Made by a program: the position numbers and the translations under genes
NCBI GenBank assembly: GCA_911728435.2
Contig: OU452216.1
Location: forward strand, 4,910,342 to 4,974,341
Source of the DNA: Apoderus coryli
Lineage: Eukaryota > Arthropoda > Insecta > Coleoptera > Attelabidae
Direction: 5' to 3'
Length of the DNA: 64,000 nt
The notes under the pieces: generated by a model
What the model saw: only the letters and a program-made list of their open reading frames with translations
What the model was told of the DNA's origin: nothing
The model's database searches: none
Shown here: one piece after another, positions 23,283 to 33,111 of the stretch
Numbering within the stretch: position 1 is the stretch's first letter
Layout: the number at the start of each line of letters is the position of its first letter

Positions 23283-24103
23283 ATGGCTGACCTCGAGAAA
23301 ACTTTACGTCGTTGTTATTATACCATTCATTTCGAGTATACGATTGGTGAGACGATTTTAAATCGTCCTGAGTCCATTAAGGATCTTGGTGTGACCTTTG
23401 ATAAGCTTCTTTCATTCGATATAATAATTCTGAGTGCATCTAGGTCTTATGGCTACATTGTGAGCAATTCCAGATCTTTTGAGAATGTGGGTACAATAAA
23501 AACCTTATACTATGCTTATGTCAGGTCAAAGCTGGAATACTGCTCTTTAATATGGTTTCCATATTATAACTGTTACAATGTTTCTGTTGAGAGAGTTCAG
23601 CGTAAGTTCGTAAAATACTTATGTTTCAAAACTGATGGATCATATCCAGAAAGAGGAATAGAGTATGACATCTTGTTAACAAGATGTCAAATACAAAGTT
23701 TAGAATTAAGACGAAAAATTCATGCAGTAAAATTCCTTTTTAATATATTGCATAGTAAGATTGATTGGGCTGAACTCTTGCAAAAGTTGTATTTTTTGGG
23801 ACCAAGGCAAAATTCGAGATCTTCTAATTTATTTTATAACAACCGACCTAGGATCAATTTGTTGATAAAGTCGCCCACAGTGTGTCGGACATATAACTTT
23901 ATAAGCGATGAGAGTGATATTTTTTTTGATCACTTAAGTACTATTTTGGGTGTTTTGAATGAACATTTAAGTTGAATGTATGATGTTTCTTTCTTTCTGT
24001 TTCGGTTTATTTGTATTGTTATTATTAAGATTAAGTAATTTTGTAAGATTGCTCTGTAAATGGATTTTCAGTTGAGCAATAAAGCAATTATTATTATTAT
24101 TAT
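23283..24103 (+). mobile_element. 5'-truncated LINE: C-terminal region, 3' UTR and tail
   Basis: The open stretch 23283-23975 (230 codons) aligns with the C-terminal part of the 27508 copy: YVRSKLEYCSLIWFPYY, VQRKFVKYLCFKTDGSYPERGIEYDILL, LELRRKIHAVKFLFNILHSKIDW. The 3' UTR ends gttgagcaataaagcaatta followed by an ATT-repeat tail at about 24088-24103. The reverse-transcriptase catalytic region is missing. Confidence 0.85.
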
Positions 24104-24580
24104 GAATATTTAATTAGTAACTTCAATGAATTTGGAATTACATTGACTAGAAGTAGTTGTAGAAGTAGAATTGTGAAAATTAGTTTTTGTATTTAACTTG
24201 ACAAGCAAGAATATGAAGAGGATCATCCTGTTTGCTTCTTTAGAGCAATTTTACGTACAACGTACAACCTAACTTACCTTTCAAACTGTGTGTTTATATC
24301 GGAGAGTTGAATACGTATAGGTCATTTGGAGTAGACTTATAGGGGCCATCAATTTGTTTAAAATTCTATTGCGTTAATGTCGGTGCAGCATTTCTCGGAC
24401 GTCCTGTATTATCAACACTCGAAACAATTAAAAAATTATTCAAAACCAAGAAACTTTTTTTCTTTCTAAAGTATGCTCGTAGTTTCGCTTTAAATTCTTG
24501 GGATCGTGCTCAAAAACAAAACATGGATTATATAACGAAATATTCTTTAATGTCAAAAGCATTTTTTTGTTTTAATTAAA
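24104..24580. other. Non-coding, no supported gene
   Basis: Nothing recognised. Confidence 0.45.
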
Positions 24581-24625
24581 ACAACGTTTCGGCTACGTAA
24601 AACTGTTTCCTTCTTCAGGTTATAA
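24581..24625 (-). ncRNA. Degenerate hammerhead-like motif (CTGAAGA ... GAAACGTT)
   Basis: On the minus strand: AAC, CTGAAGA, one extra A, GG...CC around a long loop with mismatches, GAAA, palindromic ACGT, T17, then GTT pairing with AAC. The core is complete, but stem II is poorly paired, so activity is doubtful. Confidence 0.4.
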
Positions 24626-24912
24626 TACTAAGATTAACATAAAACAATTTATACAGGCAAATACAAACGAATTACGTAAAAGTTACACGACAGTTTTACA
24701 GATCCAATTATTTAACAGTAATTATATACAATTTAAAGTTTACAATAATTTTAAAAAAGCAGTTGTGTCGCCCCAAAACTTTCCCGACGAGATATAATCA
24801 AAAATATATGACCTGCGTAACGAAGCAGAATTTTAATAATAATTATTGCATTATTTTAATTATTTTCAATAAACTAACGTAACAAACTGACTACTTAATT
24901 CAAAAATTAGAC
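24626..24912. other. Non-coding
   Basis: AT-rich; may belong to the element carrying the preceding motif. Confidence 0.35.
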
Positions 24913-25000
24913 GAAAAAAAGCATTGCCTGAACTGGGATTCGAACTCATAACCTTCCGCAGCTAAACGAACGCTCTATCAATGACGCCACAAGACCCTCT
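24913..25000 (-). tRNA. tRNA-like sequence (pseudogene or SINE head)
   Basis: Read on the minus strand it has an A-box-like tggcgtcattgatagagcg, a B-box-like gagttcgaatcccag at the right distance, and then a run of seven T, a Pol III stop. Anticodon and T stems are mispaired and the acceptor stem is not convincing. It is therefore called a tRNA-derived relic, not a working tRNA. Confidence 0.4.
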
Positions 25001-25084
25001 TTGAAAATATTGTATTCTAATTGTAATAAGATAATATGTTCCAACTAGCTAGCTGGTGAAATTTTAAACGCAATTTTCGCCTTT

Positions 25085-26078
25085 ATCATAAAGACGGATA
25101 TAACCATGTGGATTAGCTCAGGAACAGTGCATGGATTAATTCAATTTTTGACCATGAAGCTTTATCAAGGACCAGTGTTTATCGATGGTATGGTGAATTC
25201 AATCCAGGTCGTAGTTCACTCCAAGACGAATTTCGTGAAGGTCGTCCAAAATCAGTTGTTGTTCCGAAAACCATTGATGCTGTTCGCGAACTGATATTGC
25301 AAGATCGTCATGTGACCTATCAAGAGATTGAAACAACCTTAGGTATTAGTGGGACCAGCATATATTCAATATTGCATAAACATTTGACTGTCAAAAAAAT
25401 TTGTTTGCGTTGGATCCCACATAATTTGTCAATCGCTCAAAAAAAGGCTCGTGTCGATTGATCGAAAGAAATGCTCAAAAAATACGATCGCGGTGCTTCG
25501 AAACACGTCTATGCCATCGTGACAGGTGATGAATCGTGTATTTACGCGTATGAGCCGGAAAGTAAACAGCAGTCGACTGTATGGGTGTTTCAAGAGCAAA
25601 CAAATCCAACAAAAGTTGTTCGCGCACGAAGCACTTCCAAGCAAATGGTCGCCTGTTCTTTCGGCAAAACTGGACATGTCGCAACTCTACCACTAGCACA
25701 ACACAGAAAAGTCAATTCTGAGTGGAACACAACCATTTTTTTGCCAGTTGTCTTCCAAGAAATCAGGAAAACCAACCGCCGAAGACGGATCACTCTTCAC
25801 CACGACAATGCGAGCTCTCACACATCGGCTCAAGCACCCAAAACATCGATTTGTTGAGTCATCCGCCGTATAGTCCTGATTTGGCACCGATTGACTTCTT
25901 TTTATTCCCGTACGTAAAAAACAAACTGAGAGGTCAACGTTTTTCGACAATTGGTTCAAACGCATGCAAAAGTGTATAGATCTTCATGGGAAATATTTTG
26001 AAAAACAGTAAAGTGATTTTCGATGATTAAAATTTGTTTTTGTACTTTAATCCCAAAATATAAAAGGCAACCCTCGTA
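25085..26078 (+). pseudogene. Mariner DD34D transposase, degenerate, with 3' terminal repeat
   Basis: This encoded a mariner transposase. Visible in order: N-terminal region with DEFREGRPKS-like sequence; VVPKTIDAVRELILQDRHVT in another frame; GISGTSI-like and HLTVKKI-like helix-turn-helix; MLKKYDRGASKHVY; VTGDESCIYAYEPESKQQ with the first Asp (Trp after DES is replaced by Cys); RRITLHHDNASSHTSAQ with the second Asp; and SHPPYSPDLAPIDFFLFPYV with the third. A stop at 25459 and frame changes near 25300 and 25830 kill it. The terminal repeat tataaaaggcaaccctcgta ends at about 26078. The 5' terminal repeat is missing. Two further copies lie at 52383-52753 and 58915-59515, both on the minus strand. 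Confidence 0.9.
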
Positions 26079-26600
26079 ATGATGGTATATAATTATTCTA
26101 AAATATAAAAAAAAACTGCTTTCATTTACTGTGAAGCTTTTATATTGATACGACGTTAATACATATTGAAATATTTTTTGTAGCAACTGACATCGTTCCT
26201 GTCGTGTCTACTCAACCAACTTCCCCATTAACTACATAGCCGCCAACGGTTTCTCGCCCCTATTGCTTGTTTTCAATGGGATTGCGCTGGCGTCAGGAAA
26301 AATTGATATTTTCCATGTGTCACTGTACTCCCTGTTTACATAATTGATGAGGAATAGTCCATAATGTTTTTATAAAAGACTGTTGCGTGACTCACAGGGA
26401 AATCACCCTTGTAGGTAATACGGATTTATAATAAACATACAATATGATATGGTTTTTTGCAATTCATGATTGTTTTTATCTGAATCAACCAATTATTGAT
26501 GTTGTTTTAATAATTTAACATTTATTTTTTGTTTATGAACATGTGTTTGCTTTTTTTATGAAAATCTACTCGCCTTAAAAACAGTAACTTGAACTAAAAC
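26079..26600. other. Non-coding, no supported gene
   Basis: Nothing recognised. Confidence 0.45.
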
Positions 26601-26604
26601 TGGC

Positions 26605-26722
26605 AGAATTGCTTTTAAATGACACAAGTTGACACATTTGGCATTCGAATGTGTTAACGTTTGTAATCGGAAGGTTGCGAGTTCAAAACAGGGCCATCGA
26701 ACTTCTTTTTTTTTAATTATTC
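26605..26722 (+). tRNA. tRNA-like sequence with T-tract (relic)
   Basis: The core ggcattcgaatgtgttaac and later gttgcgagttcaaaacag look like A- and B-box regions, followed by a long T run at about 26704-26716. The T stem is mispaired and no full cloverleaf forms. Probably a tRNA pseudogene or SINE. Confidence 0.35.
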
Positions 26723-27068
26723 TCGTATTATTGAAATTGTAGCCGGTCTGCACATATTGTTATCTGACATGTTTATTAAATTCTTTTTAGCAGATATTTT
26801 CATTAATTATACAGGGTTATTCACGGTTTATGGCGCGGAATATTGTGGCAAAACTACGTGACTTTCAAAAAGTTTCATTTATTAGAGTAAAGTATCAAAG
26901 TTGTGTTTTTTAAGATTGTTTAAATAAAGTGAATTTTCTCAAAATCTAGCTTAATTTTCATCTTTCAAATTCTTGGGAAGTATTTAAGTCATGTTGACGA
27001 AATTAACTCTAAAGTGTAATAATAGATCATATTTGGTATTCCAATTGCAATAAACTTGCTATCTTATA

Positions 27069-27341
27069 CAGGGTGTGCAAAAATTAAAACTACTCAAATA
27101 AGAACTTTACTAGATCCATTAAAACGCTTATTTAAAAAACACCAAAAGGTGTACAATACAATTATTTGGCGTTTTCTGCCAAAACGCGCAGACTTAGCTA
27201 TAGTACACCCTAATACCATTCGAGAGGTAATTAGTACGTACATTGCTAGGTAAGTTCAGAAATATGACGTTCCATTTAAATTAATGAGGTTATACCAACT
27301 TAAAGTTCTTATTTGAGTAGTTTTAATTTTTAGACACCCTG
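27069..27341. mobile_element. 273-bp MITE with TA duplication, at a palindrome centre
   Basis: The ends cagggtgtgcaaaaatta and taatttttagacaccctg pair. The subterminal segment aaaactactcaaataagaac and its complement extend the repeat to about 40 bp. TA flanks both sides (27067-27068, 27342-27343). Non-coding. Confidence 0.85.
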
Positions 27342-27496
27342 TATAAGATTGCAATTGGAATACCAAACATGATCTATTATTACACCTTAGAGTTAATTTT
27401 GTCAGCATGACTTAAATACTTCCCAAGTATTTGAAAGATGAAAATCAGACTAGATTTTGAGAAAATTCAATTTATTTAAACAATCTTTACTCAGCA

Positions 27497-28823
27497 AGTG
27501 AACGAGGTTGTTGATGGTGGTGGGCAATTTGATGTGTTGTAAAGCATTTGACCGTTTGGATCACCGAATACTTGTTCAAAAGCTCGATCGATTCGGATTT
27601 GATGATGGTTTGAAGTCGTTAATTACTTCATATCTTCAGAACAGACTTCAATATGTATATTATAACGGCTATACGTCAGAGAGGTATTGGGCTTCCTCAG
27701 GCGTTCCGCAGGGATCCAATTTGGGTCCACTGCTTTTTTCTATTTTTATAAATGATCTAGATGATTGTCTGTGTGTAAAACGGCTTTTTTTTGCCGACGA
27801 TCTTAAGTTGTTCGCCCCTATTACTTCTCGTGTAGACTGTCTTCGGTTGCTGGACGATCTGAGAGCTGTGGAACATTGGTGTAACGTTAATAATCTATCG
27901 CTCAACGAGAATAAATGCAAATGTATGACATTCACTAGAAGGAAGAATATTATAAGTTTTCGCTACACGGTTGGTGGGACCGCACTAGCTAGGTGTCTGA
28001 CTGCTGCTGACCTGTGCGTGCTTTTCGACTCTAGTCTATCATTTGTGCCTCATGTGGCTGCTAGGACTGGTGAAGCTGTGAGATCCTACGGTTTTATCGT
28101 GAGAAGCTGTAGGAGTTTTCATAGCATTGATGCGTTGAAAGTTTTGTATAACTCTTTTGTGCGTTCGAAGCTCGAATATTGCTCCTTGATTTGGTACCCG
28201 ATCTATCAGATTCATGTGCGGAATGTTGAGAGTGTCCAAAGAAAGTTTTTGAAATACCTTTCATTTAAGGCAGACGGTATTTATCCTGACAGAGGGATTG
28301 AATATACGTTGTTGCTGAACAAGTTCAATTTCAAGAGTTTGGAGTTTAGAAGAATGTTTTTTTCTCTAAAATTTTTGTATGATCTTTTACATAATAGAAT
28401 CGACTGTTCTGAACTCCTGGCTCAAATAAATTTTAACGTGCCCAGACTTGGCGCCCACAATCCTTTAACTTTCTACTCTCAGCGCCCTTGTACTAACCTC
28501 TATACAAAATCGCCCGTATATGTCATGTGTAATAATTTTAATTTGATTTGCGCTGACTGTGACATTTTTAATTGTTCAAGGGAAGCACTTAGGAGGGCTG
28601 CTCTGACTGTTTGTGCGTCGTAGTTTCTCTTTTTATTCTTGTTAATTGTTTAATTAGTGTAGATCAATCATGTTTTACTTTTAATGGATTGCTTATTGTG
28701 TTACGTATAATATTTTGTTTTGATTTTGTTTTTTTTTTTTGTGGAATTACCTATTGTATTATAATTTTGCTCTGTTCAGGGAGAAATCTGTTGAGCAATA
28801 AAGGCTATTATTATTATTATTAA
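27497..28823 (+). mobile_element. 5'-truncated LINE (Jockey/CR1-like group), youngest-looking copy
   Basis: The element starts mid reverse transcriptase, carries one long open frame (27508-28623), a 3' UTR ending gttgagcaataaaggctatt, and an ATT-repeat tail to 28823. It splits the right arm of the surrounding foldback, so it inserted after that element. Confidence 0.9.
27508..28623 (+). pseudogene. Reverse transcriptase fragment, 371 codons open
   Basis: A LINE reverse transcriptase truncated at its N-terminus. It begins at the first catalytic block (KAFDRLDHRILVQKLDRFGF), continues with YYNGYTSERYWASSGVPQGS, NLGPLLFSIFINDLDD, and the catalytic RLFFADDLKLF. The C-terminal region follows: SFVRSKLEYCSLIWYPIYQI, VQRKFLKYLSFKADGIYPDR, LEFRRMFFSLKFLYDLLHNR. 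It has no internal stop or frameshift over 1.1 kb, unlike the other LINE copies here, which suggests recent insertion. The Met at 27508 is fortuitous; translation would have started far upstream in the full element. Without endonuclease and N-terminal regions it cannot be autonomous. Confidence 0.9.
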
Positions 28824-29070
28824 TCTTAAGGTTTAGGTATTATAAACCTTAATGAAACAGACACTTAATTTGATCAGAGGATCTAAAAGTGCAATAATAT
28901 GCAGGGCATCCCATTTAAAAAAACACAACTTTGATATATTTATTCCAATAAATGAAACTTTTTTAAACTCACGTAGTTTCGCCACAATATTCCGCGCCAT
29001 GAAGCGTGATTAACCCTGTATATTATTTAAACGAAACCAAGGTATTTTGATAAATGATTATTACAACAAA
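28824..29070. other. Remainder of foldback right arm and intron 3' end
   Basis: 28900-29021 pairs with 26812-26930. 29022-29070 leads into the splice acceptor of the brat exon. Confidence 0.5.
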
Positions 29071-29088
29071 TTGTTCATTTTGTTTCAG
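29071..29088 (+). promoter_or_regulatory. Predicted 3' splice acceptor before the brat coding exon
   Basis: A pyrimidine-rich run ending ttgtttcag, with the exon starting at 29089. The start codon follows 19 bp later, so one or more 5' UTR exons must lie upstream, probably outside the window or hidden among the transposons. Confidence 0.7.
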
Positions 29089-29090
29089 GG

Positions 29091-29105
29091 ATGACGGGTA
29101 ACTGA
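29091..29105 (+). other. Four-codon upstream ORF abutting the brat start
   Basis: ATG ACG GGT AAC TGA lies entirely in the coding exon and ends two bases before the main ATG. If the exon begins at 29089 the leader would contain this uORF, which could lower or modulate brat translation by forcing reinitiation or leaky scanning. Confidence 0.5.
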
Positions 29106-29107
29106 AA

Positions 29108-31570
29108 ATGGCATCACCTACACCATCACTTGAGTCCTTACCTAGAGCAAACTCCATTGGATCTTTCGGTGACCAAGTTGACTACCTATCTCTATCGCCT
29201 TTAGAAGACTCACCCATTTCTGTCAGTGGTTCATCGCCTCCAGTCAGCGATTCAGTTGACCGCGACAGTGATCCATCCGAATTACATTGTCAGCAGTGCC
29301 GCGAGTCCGTATCGGATCCGAAATTGTTGGCGTGCTTCCACACATTCTGCAATAGCTGTTTGGAGAAGAACAAACTAGTGTGTCCAAGGTGCAATACCGA
29401 ATCGTTTGAAGGTCTTTTTAATAATCTGTTATTCAACGCTGTTGAAACCACAGTAGATCCGTTTCTACCACCGCAACAAATCGTCCGTTGCACCGGCTGC
29501 AAACACAAAAAACTTAGTGCGGTAGCGCGGTGTGTGGATTGTGACAATTATCTGTGTTCTAATTGTCAGATGGCACACCAGTTTATGCATTGTTTTGAAG
29601 GCCATCGTGTAGTAAATTTTGCTGATAATAAAGAAGAACCGAAAACTTGTGCTCTCACAAACACAAATATGTCAAGTAATGAGAAAAATTTCCTTTGTCA
29701 CAGACATAAATCCGAATTGTTAAAATATTATTGTCGCACATGTGCTGTTCCTATTTGCAAAGAATGTTTAAGTTTAGAGCATCCAGTTGGTATACATGAA
29801 AATGAGCTCATTACAGAAGCAGCTCCAAAACAAATTGAAGCCATTCAACACGCCATAGGTGAGGCCAAAAGTAAAGCAACCGACGTTAGAAATATTTTAA
29901 AAAATGTGGAACATGCATCCAGCAGGCTCCAAGTGCAATATCACAAAGCTCAAAATGAAGTCAACGAAACTTTCCAATTTTACAGATCAATGCTAGATGA
30001 ACGTAAGCAAGAGCTATTAAAGGAATTAGAAAGTGTATTTTCTGCTAAGCAGATATCCTTGGGCGTCGCCACACAAAAAGGCCAAGAAACGATCGATCAA
30101 ATACATAAAACCTGTGATTTTGTGGAAAGACTGAATAAATGCGCCAATGCTGTAGAGATTCTTATGTTTAGAAAATTGTTAGATACAAAATTACAAAGTT
30201 TGTTAACTTACAATGTTGACCAGAATGTGCAGAATGCATATGAACTCGAATTTGTTTCAAACTACCAGGCAATTCAAGTAGGTGTCCGGAACACTTTTGG
30301 ATATGTTCGATCAAATTCTGAAGTCGTTGTTGGTCCAAGTAAACAACCACCGATTGCTAGACCTACTAATGGAAGCAGTTCGAGCGGAAGTAGTGTGAAT
30401 GGTAGCTCTGGTAGCTTGAACGGTGGTATCACTCACTGCACTTTCGGCATGTCGGGATCAAGCCAATCCACATCCCCATTCGAATCTAACATCATTAGCA
30501 AACGATTCAGTAGTGCCAACAGCTTAGGACCATTCTCCAGCACAATCGGTGATTTGAATCTCAACGGGATTAACCCGTATGAAAAGTGGTCTAATGGTGG
30601 AACCACAGACAGTATTTTCCAAAATGGAACTTCAGACCCGTACTCACTGGCAAATTCAGTTCATACGGATCCCATGCTAGATCTGACTTCCAAGTTAATG
30701 TCAACTGCGATTTTCCCACCAAAATCACAAATAAAGCGTCAGAAGATGATTTATCACTGTAAATTTGGGGAATTTGGAGTTATGGAGGGCCAATTTACTG
30801 AGCCAAGCGGTGTGGCAGTTAACGCCCAAAACGATATCATTGTTGCAGATACAAACAATCATCGTATCCAAATATTCGACAAAGAAGGACGTTTTAAATT
30901 CCAATTCGGTGAGTGCGGCAAACGCGACGGACAGTTATTGTATCCTAACCGCGTCGCCGTCGTTCGTACGTCTGGAGATATAATCGTGACGGAACGCTCA
31001 CCAACACACCAAATACAAATCTACAATCAGTATGGTCAATTTGTCAGAAAATTTGGTGCAAATATTCTACAACATCCCCGTGGTGTAACCGTGGATAATA
31101 AAGGTCGCATAGTCGTGGTTGAATGTAAAGTTATGCGAGTAATAATCTTCGATCAAACCGGTGCGGTCCTGCAAAAGTTTGGTTGTTCTAAGCATCTAGA
31201 ATTCCCCAATGGTGTCGTCGTAAACGACAAACAAGAAATTTTTATCAGCGACAACCGAGCACATTGTGTTAAAGTGTTTAGTTACGAAGGTGTCTACCTC
31301 CGTCAAATTGGTGGAGAAGGCATTACAAACTACCCGATTGGTGTAGGCATTAACGCAACAGGGGAAATTTTGATCGCTGATAACCACAACAACTTTAATC
31401 TCACTATTTTCACTCAGGACGGGCAATTAGTCTCAGCATTAGAGAGCAAAGTTAAGCATGCTCAATGCTTCGATGTTGCTCTCATGGATGACGGCTCCGT
31501 CGTTTTGGCAAGTAAAGACTATCGGCTCTACATCTACAGGTACGTGCAAGTACCACCCATTGGTCTGTAG
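29108..31570 (+). CDS. brat: Brain tumor (Brat) TRIM-NHL protein
   Basis: 820 residues, uninterrupted, in one exon. Known Brat represses translation of target mRNAs such as hunchback with Pumilio and Nanos, and promotes differentiation of neural stem cells; it acts in the cytoplasm. Visible layout: Ser/Pro-rich N-terminus (1-58, starting MASPTPSLES as in fly Brat); a RING-like C3HC4 set (C61, C64, C76, H78, C81, C84, C92, C95); B-box 1 (C128 to H166); B-box 2 (C197, H200, C209, C212, C217, C220, H225, H230); coiled coil (about 240-390); Ser/Gly/Asn-rich linker (415-530); and a six-bladed NHL propeller (about 545-815) with repeats such as GVAVNAQNDIIVADTNNHRI. It ends YRYVQVPPIGL. The ATG at 29108 is chosen for N-terminal agreement and its position after the acceptor. 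Fly Brat is described as lacking a RING, so the complete metal-ligand set here is notable. It is the only intact host gene in the window. Confidence 0.97.
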   Translation: MASPTPSLESLPRANSIGSFGDQVDYLSLSPLEDSPISVSGSSPPVSDSVDRDSDPSELHCQQCRESVSDPKLLACFHTFCNSCLEKNKLVCPRCNTESFEGLFNNLLFNAVETTVDPFLPPQQIVRCTGCKHKKLSAVARCVDCDNYLCSNCQMAHQFMHCFEGHRVVNFADNKEEPKTCALTNTNMSSNEKNFLCHRHKSELLKYYCRTCAVPICKECLSLEHPVGIHENELITEAAPKQIEAIQHAIGEAKSKATDVRNILKNVEHASSRLQVQYHKAQNEVNETFQFYRSMLDERKQELLKELESVFSAKQISLGVATQKGQETIDQIHKTCDFVERLNKCANAVEILMFRKLLDTKLQSLLTYNVDQNVQNAYELEFVSNYQAIQVGVRNTFGYVRSNSEVVVGPSKQPPIARPTNGSSSSGSSVNGSSGSLNGGITHCTFGMSGSSQSTSPFESNIISKRFSSANSLGPFSSTIGDLNLNGINPYEKWSNGGTTDSIFQNGTSDPYSLANSVHTDPMLDLTSKLMSTAIFPPKSQIKRQKMIYHCKFGEFGVMEGQFTEPSGVAVNAQNDIIVADTNNHRIQIFDKEGRFKFQFGECGKRDGQLLYPNRVAVVRTSGDIIVTERSPTHQIQIYNQYGQFVRKFGANILQHPRGVTVDNKGRIVVVECKVMRVIIFDQTGAVLQKFGCSKHLEFPNGVVVNDKQEIFISDNRAHCVKVFSYEGVYLRQIGGEGITNYPIGVGINATGEILIADNHNNFNLTIFTQDGQLVSALESKVKHAQCFDVALMDDGSVVLASKDYRLYIYRYVQVPPIGL

Positions 31571-32656
31571 ACGAGTACCGAGACAGGGTCTCCAGCGGCC
31601 ATTCCCAACACTTTTTATTGATGCATTTTTGAATGGAGTGGTCTGTTAACTTATTTTTTATAATTTTTTGAGACAAGAGAACAAAAAAATTATTCGATAG
31701 TTTTGTATTGTATTCACATGTTGATATTTTTAATAATTATTAACCAAAACGAAAAAGGAAAGTTAACCATCGGTATGTTGCCGATGATCTGAGAGTTTGT
31801 ATCGACCAAATTATCAATTTTTGAAACAGGGATATTATCTATTATTACTTATTATAAAATTAGAGATGTTAGCCCAAGCATCTTGTTGCCTGGACCGTTG
31901 TTGTAAAAACTTTTAAATTGAGCATCATCCGATGACAGTGATTCTATTTTAATATGCGTGTATAATGTTGTGTATGTCTTTTACCTAATATAGTAATAGC
32001 GCGTTGTTGTTTGCGGAATGCCGCGTTGTTAGCGACCCTAGTCACCATGAACTTTTTTATCTTTATTATTATTATTGATTGTTCCAATTTGAATATTTAT
32101 ACGTGGATGTTTAAGATAATTTGCATACAGAGTGAAAATTTGTGCGACACTTTCCAATTCCAAATCTGTAACAATTGTTAAGTTTTTTCTATTTCAAAAA
32201 GCTTTGATGAACTAAAATCTACATCTACATTATTTTCCGTTGAACTGTACCTTCGTACAAGTTTTGTACTCTGTATTTATACGACCATAACAACCGCCTG
32301 CCGTGCCCTTAAGTTTAAACTGTCGGCGTGTTTATTTTTGTTTATTACACTGATTTAAATTCTTGCGACATTGTTTATGTTTATTATTTTTATTATTATT
32401 TTTTTAGTTTTGTTATTCACAATTTATTATTTTTTTATTAGTAAAATATATTAGTAGCAAGTGTAGATATGGGTGTAGAATATTTTGTCACATCATGTTT
32501 TTTTTTTTTTTTTATTTTTTTATTTAGTTGTAGTTTAGTAGTAATATATTATTATTATTATTATTTGTTTGTTGAAGCTGCCAAGTTTAAGATATCTAAA
32601 AATTCGAAGCGCAATAACCAGTTGAAACATTTTTTGTTTATATATTTATTGTTAAG

Positions 32657-32662
32657 AATAAA
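32657..32662 (+). terminator. Candidate brat poly(A) signal AATAAA
   Basis: First AATAAA found after the coding region in the transposon-free flank, about 1.1 kb past the stop codon. Confidence 0.4.
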
Positions 32663-33105
32663 ATAAGACTTCTAGTAATTAATCGTAAAAAATATATTAT
32701 TGTTGTTGTTATTTTATATTATTTTTAAACAATGTTTTGTTTGTAGTGTCATAGTTTCTGGAAATATGTACTTATGCATTAAGTTTTAGCTTCAATTTGT
32801 AGAACATAAAGATTTCTTCGGTATTATTCATAACTTCATCCAACAAATTGTGTCATTAGGCTCGGAAATGACGATTTACTATGTAATGCGAATTACAAAG
32901 GATTATCCCACTCCTTAATCGGATAATCGGTTATTGGAATCAGCCATCTCTAGTTACAGCAAATACTAAATAATTGAAAGATTGAATTCTTTAAACCATT
33001 AAACCCAACATCAAATATTTTTACTTGTTTTGTTTAATCTTCTTTGTGTCCTACGGCGTTAGTGCTAATCTATTTTAACTAGCTTCATGAGTTGTGAAGC
33101 CCTGC

Positions 33106-33111
33106 AATAAA
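33106..33111 (+). terminator. Candidate distal poly(A) signal AATAAA
   Basis: A second AATAAA followed by a T-rich stretch, about 1.5 kb past the stop codon; an alternative 3' end for brat. Confidence 0.35.

Larger units (their letters stand above)
26812..29021. mobile_element. Large foldback TIR element hosting a MITE and a LINE
   Basis: The left end tacagggttattcacg at 26812 is mirrored at the right end (tacagggttaatcacg on the minus strand from 29021). Homology continues inward for over 100 bp (ggcgcggaatattgtggc). The inner part 26915-27068 is the reverse complement of 27342-27490. Two insertions separate the arms: a 273-bp MITE at the centre and a LINE in the right arm. Its right end lies 67 bp upstream of the brat splice acceptor. 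Confidence 0.85.

Noticed and set aside
24913..25000. Functional tRNA gene
   Set aside because: A- and B-box-like blocks exist, but the anticodon, T and acceptor stems are mispaired.
30168..30350. Minus-strand frames across brat
   Set aside because: They are antisense shadows of the conserved coding sequence.
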